DNA of 64,000 bases, taken from NCBI RefSeq assembly GCF_902148845.1, contig NC_043754.1:21631431-21695430 (forward strand), read 5' to 3'. Positions 23,800 to 40,760 of the stretch are shown in pieces (positions within the stretch are counted from its first letter, which is position 1; each line of letters starts with the position of its first letter). Source of the stretch: Salarias fasciatus. Its lineage: Eukaryota; Chordata; Actinopteri; Blenniiformes; Blenniidae. The notes under the pieces were generated by a model. That model saw nothing but the letters and a program-made list of their open reading frames with translations, did not search any database and had not been told where the DNA came from. The translations under genes were made by a program, and so were the position numbers.

Positions 23800-25460
23800 A
23801 GTAAAAGTCAGAAAATATGCATTTATCTGTAAAATCCTCTGTTTCTGCCTTGATATATGGGGGAACACCTACAAGTCTACACTTCAACCAGTTTTCATCC
23901 TGCAGAAAAAAGTAATTAGAATCATCAATGGCGCTGATTACTACACTCCAACAAACCCATTATTTTTGAAATTATATATGTTAAAATTTCATGATCTAGT
24001 TGGCCTAAACACAGTTGCACTAGTGTATAAAGCTCATAATAATATGCTTCCTAAATGTCTCCAGGAGAGATTCAAACCAAGAGAGACACGGTATAGTTTA
24101 AGAGGAACTGATATCTACCAAAAAAATAGGGCCAGGACAAACACTAAAAGGAGCTGTATCTCGATTAGAGGAGTCAATTTATGGAACAGTCTTGATAATG
24201 TGATAAAACAGGCAACTTCCATTAAAACATTTAAGAAGATGTTTAAATTCAAAGTTCTTGATAATTACCGAGCAATATAATGTATTTGCTTCTTTCAATT
24301 GATTTGAAAAAAAAAAAAAAAACAAGATTATTCATTACTGTCATGCAGAAAGTCTTTTCAGTGACTTTGATGTAATTTTCTAATTTTTCTCTTTACTTTT
24401 GCTGCTGTCAATAATGGCATTTTTGCTAGTTTACTACATTATTGGGTAATTAATAACATACAGTTATATATAATATTGTTATTTTTATTACTGCATTTAT
24501 TAACGTACTCATATCAATATATACAACACCATGATATTGTGGTCATTGTCGGATCATCACTATATCATTTTATATCTAGAAATCCCAAAAAAAAAAAAAA
24601 AATCAGCAGTCAGGAGGAATGGTGCTGAATGTAAACATTAAGTAAGACACAACATAATCACCAGTGTAGGGCAGGCAAGGGGGGGCTGTACTGCTTGAAG
24701 ACCACCATCTTCTTGTGGTACACTCCCGAATCTTGTCTCTTTTAATGCACAGTGCAGGACACTCAGACAGGGATGGTCCTGCTGCCCGGGGACTGACCTC
24801 CTCAGACAACCGGTCCACAAAACGCCTGGTCTTTTTAATGCACCTCACACTAACAAAACAGAAAATCTAATTAAAAACAAATGTAACCACCAGCACCATT
24901 CAGTGTGACTGCTGATACACTTCATAATATTTGTTGGAGTGATTGTAGTGATGATGACAATGGTGACGATAATGAAAATGATGACTATTGCAGTCATGAT
25001 GTTTGCAGTAATATGGATAGCTGTAGAAAATTGAAATTTGCTTTCTTTTTGTTTATGTTGTAATTACTATAAAAACATAAAGTAATAGTTGTTGTGTATA
25101 ATAGTATTTGTAAATATAGGCTGTAATAATAGATATGTAGTGTTTAGATTAAGAAAAAAAATCTCTACTTAACGCAGCTGACTGAAACTTACACTGAATG
25201 TGCAAGGGGTGGGAGTTTATAAGCTTGCCTTCTTCCCACTCCTTTTCGAGGTACAGACAAGAAATCCTTCTATAACACACTATGTTTCTGAAGAAATGTT
25301 GGAAATAGTACTGTACAGTTTGTTTGTTTTCTTGTTTTGTTTTTTTTTTGGTTTACCAACTGAGGCTCTTTTGTATGGAATATTGTACAGTACATTCTTA
25401 ATTTATTTTGTATTTTTGTATCTCTAAATAAATAAATAAATAAATTCATTCATTCATTCA
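23800..25460 (+). mobile_element. L2-like LINE, 5'-truncated 3' end
   Basis: From about 23805 to 24280 one frame reads as the C-terminal end of a CR1/L2-clade ORF2: WGNTYKSTLQPVFILQKK, then IRIINGADYYTPTNPLF, LVYKAHNNMLPKC, NLWNSLDNVIKQA and a stop after NYRAI. A long 3' UTR follows. It contains CTTCTTCCCACTCCTTTTCG (from about 25229), typical of fish L2 3' ends, and finishes in (AAAT)n(ATTC)n at 25424-25462. Endonuclease and catalytic RT motifs are absent, so the copy is 5'-truncated and immobile. Another element is nested at 24602-24916. Confidence 0.8.
24602..24916. mobile_element. 315-bp TIR element (MITE-like) inside the LINE
   Basis: The left end at 24602-24627 and the inverted right end at 24891-24916 match at 22 of 26 positions (both read ATCAGCAGTCA....GAATGGTGCTG). 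The interior is GC-richer than its surroundings. A minus-strand open frame (24848 to 24603) crosses it with no recognisable transposase domain. No target duplication is visible, partly because the left flank is a poly(A) run, so the superfamily is unassigned. Confidence 0.6.
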
Positions 25461-25462
25461 TG
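25424..25462. repeat. (AAAT)n/(ATTC)n tail
   Basis: Tetranucleotide runs typical of the 3' tail of L2-type LINEs; see the LINE entry. Confidence 0.85.
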
Positions 25463-28400
25463 AGTTGACTTTGAGGGAGCGTGGAATTTAAATATACCAA
25501 GTAAAGTTCTGCCTCATTTCGCACCATTTCATTTTTCACATCTAAATCATAAAAGTTTTTGACTGATAATCCTTTATTTGTCCCTAATGGGGACATTTTC
25601 ATTGTCGCAGCAGAAATTTGACAGTGATAAGAAGAAAATGAACAAGAATAATCAACTGTGAAAACAACAGCAGTATAAATAACAGAGAAAGAAGATGATA
25701 ATAGTGGCGGTATATTACACTAATGTGTGAATAATGTGTATCGCATACAGAACAGCAGTGGGCATTAAAGTGCAATGTCTTAAACTGGTTGTGTGTGAAT
25801 CCAAAAGATCTAGATCTAAAATTGAAAAAGTGATTGTTTTCTCAATATAAGAAAATTCTAAGATGAGTTACATTAAAATAATTTAAAATAAAGTACAGGA
25901 CTGTATGATTAAACTGTTGTACTGGTAGTATTTGTTTACTTTATGCCCCTAATTAAAATAAATCAAATTCTGGATCCCGTTTGGCTCTGTATATTTTCTT
26001 TTCTTTTTTGTTTTAATTGTTTATTTCATTAACTGACAAAAACAAATCAGTGCAATACGAACAAAACAGAAGTTTAAAAAGTTATGAATAACAGGAAGCA
26101 GAAGGAAGTTTCAACTGAAATAATCTGCCTCTTTATCTCGCACAATCAGCCAAACATTATGACTGAAGAGTGTGAGCGGCCGGAACAGCTGCTCTCACTG
26201 ATTTCAGTTTTCCCGCCATGGACACACTCATTTCTTTGTATTTTAACAGCAAACCCGAGAAGTTTGCTTTTGAGTTCTATATGGAATTTGAAGTGTATAG
26301 TAATTTACTATGTTGTGAAATTTGTCGTCACAGTCCTGCAGAGTTTAATTTTTCTGTCTTTTGTTTGTTTTTGCGTTTTGGGGTCTCCTGCCCACAAATA
26401 GAGACAGTAACCTGCAGCTTAACAACATTTAGCAACATTTCCCCTACATGAAGACACACTATTGTTGCCAAACTTTTAACACATTTCCAGATCGGTGAAG
26501 ACGGCTGGCACGGCCGCTCCAGCCTCGTGGCCTTCGGCGGCGTCGCACGGTGCTCCCGCCATGCCGCCGTGCTCAGTGCAGCGGGACTCTAAAGCCCCTG
26601 GAGGGCGTCTGAAGGTGACAGCAGCGCAGCAGCATGAAAGTGAGGTCTGACTTTGATGGAAAACTACCGCCTCCTGTGAACTCTCTCACAGCGCGAGCAT
26701 CAAACCAGCGCCTGGCCTCAGACAGGCCACACGGTGCTCTGTGAGATATGAAGGCTCGTCATTGTTTCCACAACACGTGCAGCAAACATCAAGCTGGCCT
26801 ACTGCAGACAAAGGCTCGGTCTGCATGACTTGTGGGTAAAATGAGAGAGTTAAAGAAAACAGGCGTGACTCTCCGCTTCAAAAAGCAGTTTTGAAAGCAC
26901 GAATGAGCAAAAACATGCAAAAGGGACTGAAGAGATGTGATTGTTCTGGTAATTCATCTGCAATTATTTGACATAAAGAACAGCAAACAACTATTTTCTC
27001 TCTTGACACCCTTTGCATGCCAAACTGTGGCTCAAAGTCCTGGAGAGCTTTAAATATCCACATCGTCCACATCTTCAGTTATTATCAAGGGGAAACAAAG
27101 AAACTAGAATGTATTCCCTTTTGTTTCATCTGAGATCAGAAAAGACAAAGAAAAACTGAAAGTGAGATTTAAAAAAAAAAAAATAACAGAGATAATCATG
27201 CTTTCTGCTGTTATTTAAGAAAGTTTTCTTCCATCTATTCATTTATATCGCCATGGGTGAAGGTCATTGCCAGTCAGAAAATCTGTATTACTGGAAATGC
27301 TCTGCATAATTATGACTTCTTCCACAACTTCTGTTCTAGGAAGCATCATTAAATAAATCATAGTTGTCCTCGAGGGGAACCGAGGGGAACTCCAAACGTA
27401 ACAGTAGGATGAATAGATACAAAGGACTTTCAGGAATGTGAGGCAGCATCAGAAATGAGGGAAAATTCCAATTTTTAAATTATTTCTAGGGGATTTTGAT
27501 TATAAATACTTAAAAACCACCGAAGGTAAACTTTTTACAGTTTTATCTTGAACATAGAAAAACAAATCAGCCGCAAACAAAACACAGCAGGTTTTCATTT
27601 GGGCCTTGTGCACGACGACCACAAACTGATGAGTGTAGCTAAAACCTCCACTAAAAGACGAATATTTGGTTCAATAGCTCTGATGGTAGATCGATAAACA
27701 TCACATATAGTTCAGCAGAGGGAGTCGCAGTTTGGATTTCAGCCACCAAACAGTCAACAATCCCGAACTTACCAACAGACGTCCTCATAAAACGACACGT
27801 CGGTTGTTGTGACTGACAGCGAAGGTAAAGTTGGGCTTCTATCCCGTCGTCTTCACTCTCGTTTCCATTTTGCGGACGTTTTAGCAGAAAGCTCCATGTT
27901 TTATTGTTATAAATTAGTTAAACTCACCAGATAAAAAGCTCTCATTTAACACGAGGCGGCAAGTTCAAAGGCTGAAGCACAAGCTGCTCCCATTGGCTGA
28001 TTTAGACCACGTGATTTTTTTTTGAAGTAAAAAAAGTAAATACAAATTTAATTGATGTGTTTATTGATTAACCAGTCAACAAATTCCAATATTCAGGAAA
28101 AAAAATAATTCTAAATAAACCACTTTTTTTTCATTGTCTTTCTTGGGGGTGCTGTGAAGGTGCCATGGCTGTCCAGGAGGCGCTCCAGTAAATGTAAAAA
28201 TTGGTAGAAGTCATTAGATAGATTGTGCAATACAGCGTCTAAGCTTTTAAAAAGCCTGCACTCTTCAGCAGTCTTGTGTTGTGGCTCAGATCTTTCTTGA
28301 TCGAACCATTCGAAGGTCGTTTCCTTTGTTGCATGTCTGCAGACAGATGCTGACCTGGCAGGCTGTGAAGAAATGTGGTGGGCGACAGCGAGATGTGGGT

Positions 28401-28500
28401 CAACAGTCATCTGACGAAAGAAAATCACCTTCTATACATTCCTCTTTATCTAACTTGACTCTACCGTGGGAATAAAAATGGCCTTTAAATCAAACTCAAT
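25463..28500. other. Gene-poor stretch between LINE and lat2
   Basis: Mostly AT-rich and without a gene I can support. Two items stand out. A GC-rich, exon-like stretch follows TTTCCAG at about 26491. A 105-codon open frame lies on the minus strand at 28428-28111 with no known domain. Both are treated as findings, not genes. Confidence 0.5.
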
Positions 28501-28762
28501 CAAGGAACACAGACGAATAAATGACTTGCGGGTTGTGTTAAAGTGTGCATGCGTGGAAAAATTCCTCTCAAACAAACTTCCCCTCGAACGGCAGGGCATG
28601 TGAGCATTTCAGTTTTGCTTTGGCCAACCACATCCTGCACTTGTGCGTGTGCGAACAGGAAAGCAGCAGCGACCTGAACCGTGACGGCGTGACCGGCCTC
28701 ACTGCGGCGTTCGACTGTCGAGCGGTGCAGCAGGCGCTCCGGCCTCTCTGGGAGTTTCGGGC

Positions 28763-29574
28763 ATGACGGTAAGCGGCGGCCCGCTGGCCGCAGCGCTGGC
28801 TGTCGTGTCGGTGGCGTCCCTGGGTCTTCTGTCACTGATGTGCCTGCGGTGCAAGAAGAGGAAAACCAGTAAGTGCTTCTCAGACTCGCTCGTTTTTCGG
28901 AGAAAGACTTTTCTTCACATTCACCCGTTCTCTCACATTCACCCGTTCTCTCACACGGCTGACCTTCACTTGATGAGGAATCGAACGTCAATCTGGGTTT
29001 TGGGAGAGAAACCGCTTTAGCCATGTCGCCACATTGTGACCAAAAAAAAAAAAGGAGAAAAGGGAAACTGACTCACTTGTTTTTTCTTCAGTTTGAACCG
29101 ACGGCTTCTCTGTGTTGAGCCTCACGGCAGGCCTGTTGGGATCAGTGATGGATGGAAGGAACAGTCCAAGAGTAGCCCTCCTTCAAACGGGACATTACCA
29201 AATACCCAGCAAACACTTTTCTATAAATGTTGTCTCTGTACGTTCTTTTCCATCTTGTTAACGTTGATTAACCAACAGATTTTCAAGGCTCTGATAAAGG
29301 AGCGTTTCAGTTTGAGAAAACATCATATCAGCCCGCAAAAAGCACTTTGATACAAGAAAAATGGCATTCATGTCATTCTGCAGGGCCTGAAGTTGCTATT
29401 TCTTCTGCTTAAACAACAGATTTAGTCTTCTAACACCCAATATTCTAAGATTCTTCTCATCTCTATCCAAAGACAATAAGATATTATTTTAAATATCTAA
29501 TCTCCAGGACTGGAACCTGCCTTCATCGTGTTCCTCATCATCTAATAAATAGAGGGAGTATTAAGATGAACACA

Positions 29575-29633
<59 letters not shown>

Positions 29634-32526
29634 CCCTTCAAGTACATTCAGATTACAGCAACACAAACCAGAAGAGAATACTTACAGTGCCCTCTAGTGG
29701 CAGAGGTTTTTATGAACGCAGCAGTGTAGAGGACAGAAAGCATGGCTGCACAACACCGCATTCTGTTTTTCTATTTGTCTTTCCGCAGAGACGATCCACG
29801 AGGAGCCTCAGATCTACACCCCGCAAACTTTGTGAGTATCAACATTCAATCTACGTTCTGAAATCCACGTCAATCTCGACTCACCTTGGTAAAAAGACTT
29901 TGATTGCTACCTCGGTGATCATTTTACTTGACTTCTATTTGATCCTCATTCTGTTCAGCATTGAGAGTGTGTAATTTGGCACCAGCCTCATTGTTCTGAC
30001 CGCTGTGTCAGCACTTTTTCAAGCTTAAATCGTGTTTGATTTCACCATTTTAAATGATGAGCCATAACATTATGACCAGTGAGAAGTGAAGCCAGCGCCT
30101 CGGGTTATTTCTTCATAGCTTCTCCAAACAGACGCTTCACCCTCAACAGCAAGGAAACGGGGAAGTTGAAGGCTTTGAGTTTGTGATATGAGCTAAAATA
30201 TGATGTCTTGGGAAGGATCGTCCAGTTTATTAAGGTCAGGGTCTATCCGAAGTGGTCAATGAAGGAAAAGAGCCTCTCATACACGATATCGGGAAGTTTT
30301 AAAGAGTAACAAAAACAAACATTCCAAAATTATAAGTGAATATAAATATTATCATATGTACAAATATTTATGCAACTGTAATTCTCTGTGGAAACACTAA
30401 CTATTCAGTCAACACTGTATTTATTTTGTATATTCTTTCACATTTTGTCCTGACAGTCATCGCGGAGGAAGTAAGTTTGCGGTGATGCGATCTAAAACAG
30501 GTATTGGGTGTGCGTTCTGAATTCATTTTTTTTTTTCAATTATTTTTCATTTCTCCATTTAACCAACTTGGTTTCATTTATCTTGTAGTGACCAGAGATT
30601 TCCCGGCCACAGTGTGAGTTACTGTTTGAGTTCCTCCTCATTATCAGAGACTCTTTCAGGTTTTACCGTTCTGATGTTAAACAGGGCATCAGAGGAGACT
30701 GAGTATCTGAGACAATGTGAGACAGGCTTTTCTTTGAATTTGGAGAGAACATGTTTAAATATTAATAACGTTTTTAATGATTTTCAAAAGTGTAAAAAGT
30801 TTCTCCTCTCAAAACAAACCACAAACAAAATGTGTGTTGCAGTGAAACGGTGAAGGAGGCCAAGTTTCCACGTGGTGAGTTTCAAATCCATCCAGAAGAG
30901 TGTCAAAACACAACACTTACAAGTAACTTAATTAAAACTGTGTAACTTCTGTCGTCCCATGTCATGTACCTTCGTGATTTTGCGACAGTTTCAGGTCCTG
31001 CATCTCGGACGGCCAGCTCCAGTCCAGACGACGACTACATGTGAGTGACGGAGACCTTTTTTTAACTCATTCAAGAAGAGCGGCGCTTTGGAGTCGTCGT
31101 TTCTTCCCCTTATGTGGTAACACTCTGACGCTCACAAACATAAAAGAAACAAACTTCCTGAATCATTTCAAGCTGGCGGTGGACGTCAAAGTGAGAGTGA
31201 GCTTTAGTGTCAGTTCTACTCTTCGAACAGCGGAATTGAAATTCAGTCTCTGTTGCCCTCCTAAACATTCATCACCCAGAAGAACAAAATGGAGAACTCA
31301 TAAAAACCATATCAGCCAAAATAAGAATACAGGCGAGGAAAACAGTGCATCAGGAATTCAAAATAGAAGATAAAAAAAAACTGAAATTTGAGATTGCAGT
31401 CAGACAGATGAGGATGGAAATGAAAGCAGTGAACCCCAGGCAGAGTGGAGGACTTGGATCAGGCCGAGGCCGTTTCTAAATGTGAGCGTTCCCCGGAGCG
31501 CGGCGGCCTGGATTATCTGTGGAGAGGAGGAGGGCGGAAAAGCTGCCAGATCCAGGAAGTCGTTCACAACTCTGATCCAAGTCTGGTTTGACATTTTGTA
31601 GAGCACCAATCGAGGGTCCGGTCTATGAGAATGACAGCTCTGCAGTTCAGCGTCCAGGTATTTCTATCACCACTCATCTATCAGGACTTCAGTCATCAAT
31701 TCATCAATATTTTCTGCATGTTTGATTGTTTTTTTTTTTTTTAACAGTCGAGTCTTCAGGTGTTTATGGAAATATTTTTACAGCAGACGGTACGTCCACT
31801 CTCAAAATCAGACAGAATTCAGAGGATCGATCACTCAAACTTCTGTCTGACCAAACAGACGACGACTATGAAAACGAAGTGTACCTGAAACAACATCAGG
31901 ATAAAGAAGACAGTAAGTTGAGTCAAATGCGCTCAAAGTTCACCGTGGTTCTATTTTTTCCTCCATCTGTGAACATCAGACATATTACTAACCCTAAACC
32001 TAACTCATTATGAATATGAAACGGATGATACAAACTTATTACTCAAGTAAAAAACTATTATTTAAAATGTGATGATCAGGAAAAATGAGTCCAGAACCAA
32101 ACTTATTTTTACAGAGTAAAACAGTAAAGTAGAAGTTCTTCTTTTAATTTGAAGTATTTGTAATTGTTCAGTTTTCTTTAAAATCAGCAGCAATAAATGT
32201 GTACAGAGTCAAAATGCTAACATTAATGCTCACAGGGCAGTAATTTAGAGGTTTAAATGTTTGGCTGCCCAAGTGTAGAAAGTGGATATCCGAATAGCCA
32301 GAACCAGCAAGCTATACTGGAGGCAAAAATTAGAAACCCTAGTTTTAAGAAAACACCTGAAGTGTGTAATTCTGATTGACTTGAAAAAAACTCATTGATA
32401 GAAATCTTATTTTTTAAGATACACGCCTTCGCTTCTTTTCATAGCATATAATTGAAGAATTTGTTTTTCCCAGGTGACCATGATTACGTAAATCAAGACG
32501 AGGGCTGCACCGGATCGCATCGCTGA
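28763..32526 (+). CDS. lat2: LAT-family transmembrane adaptor, LAT2 (NTAL)-like
   Basis: Nine exons, 28763..28868, 29789..29831, 30457..30500, 30589..30613, 30843..30874, 30989..31040, 31602..31657, 31748..31912 and 32474..32526, keep frame (576 nt, 191 aa). The N-terminus is a very short ectodomain, one hydrophobic segment (about 8-26) and a palmitoylation-type CLRC at 27-30, the same layout as LAT and LAT2 (CVRC in human LAT2). The acidic cytoplasmic tail has four Grb2-binding YxN sites: YEN 109, YGN 126, YEN 160 and YVN 179. The end DHDYVNQDE resembles the human LAT2 end PDYVNGE. These adaptors are phosphorylated by Syk/ZAP-70 kinases below immune receptors. The assignment to LAT2 over LAT rests on length, the C-terminus and kctd7 nearby (both 7q11 in human). 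A shorter donor for exon 3 at 30471 is also in frame. Confidence 0.72.
28916..29038 (-). mobile_element. tRNA-derived SINE-like fragment
   Basis: On the minus strand from about 29038, GGCGACATGGCTAAAGCGG resembles a Pol III A box region and GTTCGATTCC (about 28987) is a near-perfect B box, but the cloverleaf is degraded. Downstream are two tandem copies of AGAGAACGGGTGAATGTG (within 28916-28951), like tails of fish SINEs. It lies in lat2 intron 1. The family is not identified. Confidence 0.4.
29577..29634. repeat. (AT)n plus poly(T)
   Basis: About 21 AT units followed by a run of T, inside lat2 intron 1. Confidence 0.93.
29688..29702 (-). promoter_or_regulatory. CTCF-core-like site
   Basis: Plus-strand TGCCCTCTAGTGGCA reads TGCCACTAGAGGGCA on the minus strand, a close match to the CTCF core CCACYAGRKGGCR. 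It is the best of five such sites, all in the same orientation. Confidence 0.45.
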
Positions 32527-32644
32527 AGACATTCAATGTACTTTTCTTTGTGTGTGTGTGTGTGTGTCTCCTGTTAAAGCAGTTGGTTTATTGATTCCTG
32601 CAGTGTAAAATGTATAACTGAAGACAAGTTGTTAAATGCAGGTG

Positions 32645-32658
32645 CTGCCATCTAGTGG
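32645..32658 (-). promoter_or_regulatory. CTCF-core-like site at the lat2 3' end
   Basis: Minus-strand CCACTAGATGGCAG fits the CTCF core well. It lies immediately before the lat2 poly(A) signal and between the converging lat2 and pgk1 genes. Confidence 0.4.
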
Positions 32659-32661
32659 TGG

Positions 32662-32667
32662 AATAAA
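32662..32667 (+). promoter_or_regulatory. lat2: Poly(A) signal of lat2
   Basis: AATAAA lies 136 bases after the lat2 stop codon and is the first such hexamer after it. Confidence 0.6.
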
Positions 32668-32799
32668 TTCGCTCTGACACAAGGCATTCTGGGTATTCTT
32701 CACTGTTCCCTGAGTGACTCAGTGCAGAAGCTGCGCTGAGCTCCAGCTGTGGTGTCTCTGAATGACGAAGAGAGACGGGAGGGTTTCCACGGAGACGGT

Positions 32800-32805
32800 T
32801 TTATT
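32800..32805 (-). promoter_or_regulatory. pgk1: Poly(A) signal of pgk1
   Basis: Minus-strand AATAAA, about 490 bases after the pgk1 stop. The UTR between them holds CA repeats at 33009-33032 and 33236-33262. Confidence 0.55.
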
Positions 32806-33295
32806 AGTCTGGACAGACGAGCCGAGACGCGGCTCTCGAACCGACGACCCGGACGCCGAGGATGACCGGAGCAGACGTTAGTAGTGCCGACAGGAAATGT
32901 AACATCTAGACACACACGTACACCACTTTAACCATTTCTCTATATATAGATACTGTTGGTATACACACTCTGGGGGCGGTGCAGTAACAATCCAACGAGC
33001 AGTACACACTCACACACACACACACACACACATTCACACAGCAGCCAGTGTTCGGGTTTGGAGGGGTGAGAGAACTGACGGCCGAGTCTCAATGGAAAAT
33101 TAAACTTCCACCTCAAACGAATCTTTCCTTAAGGTTTGAAATCAACAACGAGGAAGTGCTGCGATAAGGCAGGAGGTGGGGGGGCGGGGCTTCAGGAGTA
33201 AATGAGAGTCAGGCCGAGCAGCTGCCATCACCTCACCACACACACACACACACACACACACTCATTCACACACACGCTTGCGGCGGTCTGGAGGT

Positions 33296-40074
<6,779 letters not shown>

Positions 40075-40272
40075 GTTGGCTGACTTCGCTGGCTGGTTGC
40101 TGCTCCTTCCTGGCTGGGACTCCTCCGCCTCCTCCGGCTGTCGGCTGGTTAGCTTCCGAGTGACAGCGGTGACCTTAGCGCGGTGCGGAGGAACAGCGGG
40201 GGGCGGGGCCGGCCACACCCCTCAGGCAGATGATTGGATGATTCAGGGGCAGCTCGACGAATCTAATTGGTC
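40075..40272 (-). promoter_or_regulatory. pgk1: pgk1 promoter with GC box and CCAAT boxes
   Basis: Upstream of the pgk1 ATG there is a G/C-rich box (GGGGGCGGGGCC, about 40198-40209), then two CCAAT boxes in transcript orientation (ATTGG on the plus strand at 40233-40237 and 40266-40270). This arrangement fits a TATA-less housekeeping promoter. The start site is not determined. Confidence 0.55.
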
Positions 40273-40629
40273 CTCGCTGCTTACGCTGTATGACGTAATC
40301 ACCATGCGAGGAAGAGGTTTCAAACTCATTCAAAAAAATCTTCTTGAACTATTTCAGAACTTTTATCGATTTTTACACCATTTTGCTGAATAAATCTACA
40401 ATCACTGAAGATATGATTAAAGACTATAAAGCTTCACCTCTGCTATGGCTGAAAATACATTTCCCCATAATAAAATTAATATTTATAGTTTAACAACATT
40501 CCATATCAATTTTGTTGACTTACCACGTTAAAATAAAAGAATAACATGTCTCATTTGCATTATTTTCCAAGACGCTCGGGTCACTCTGAATAGAATCAGC
40601 ACACGTGTGATCAGTAGAATCATATTTAA

Positions 40630-40635
40630 TTTATT
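40630..40635 (-). promoter_or_regulatory. cox7b: Poly(A) signal of cox7b
   Basis: Minus-strand AATAAA 126 bases past the cox7b stop codon. Confidence 0.6.
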
Positions 40636-40760
40636 TGAACAAGTTAACATGTTGAAATACACACAGGCATTCATCGTCTGAACGTGACGTGGATATCCAT
40701 GGATCGTCTGTACAAGCAGAAGGATTCTCGGGTGGGATGTAGGTCTGCCACAGTGGCTCT

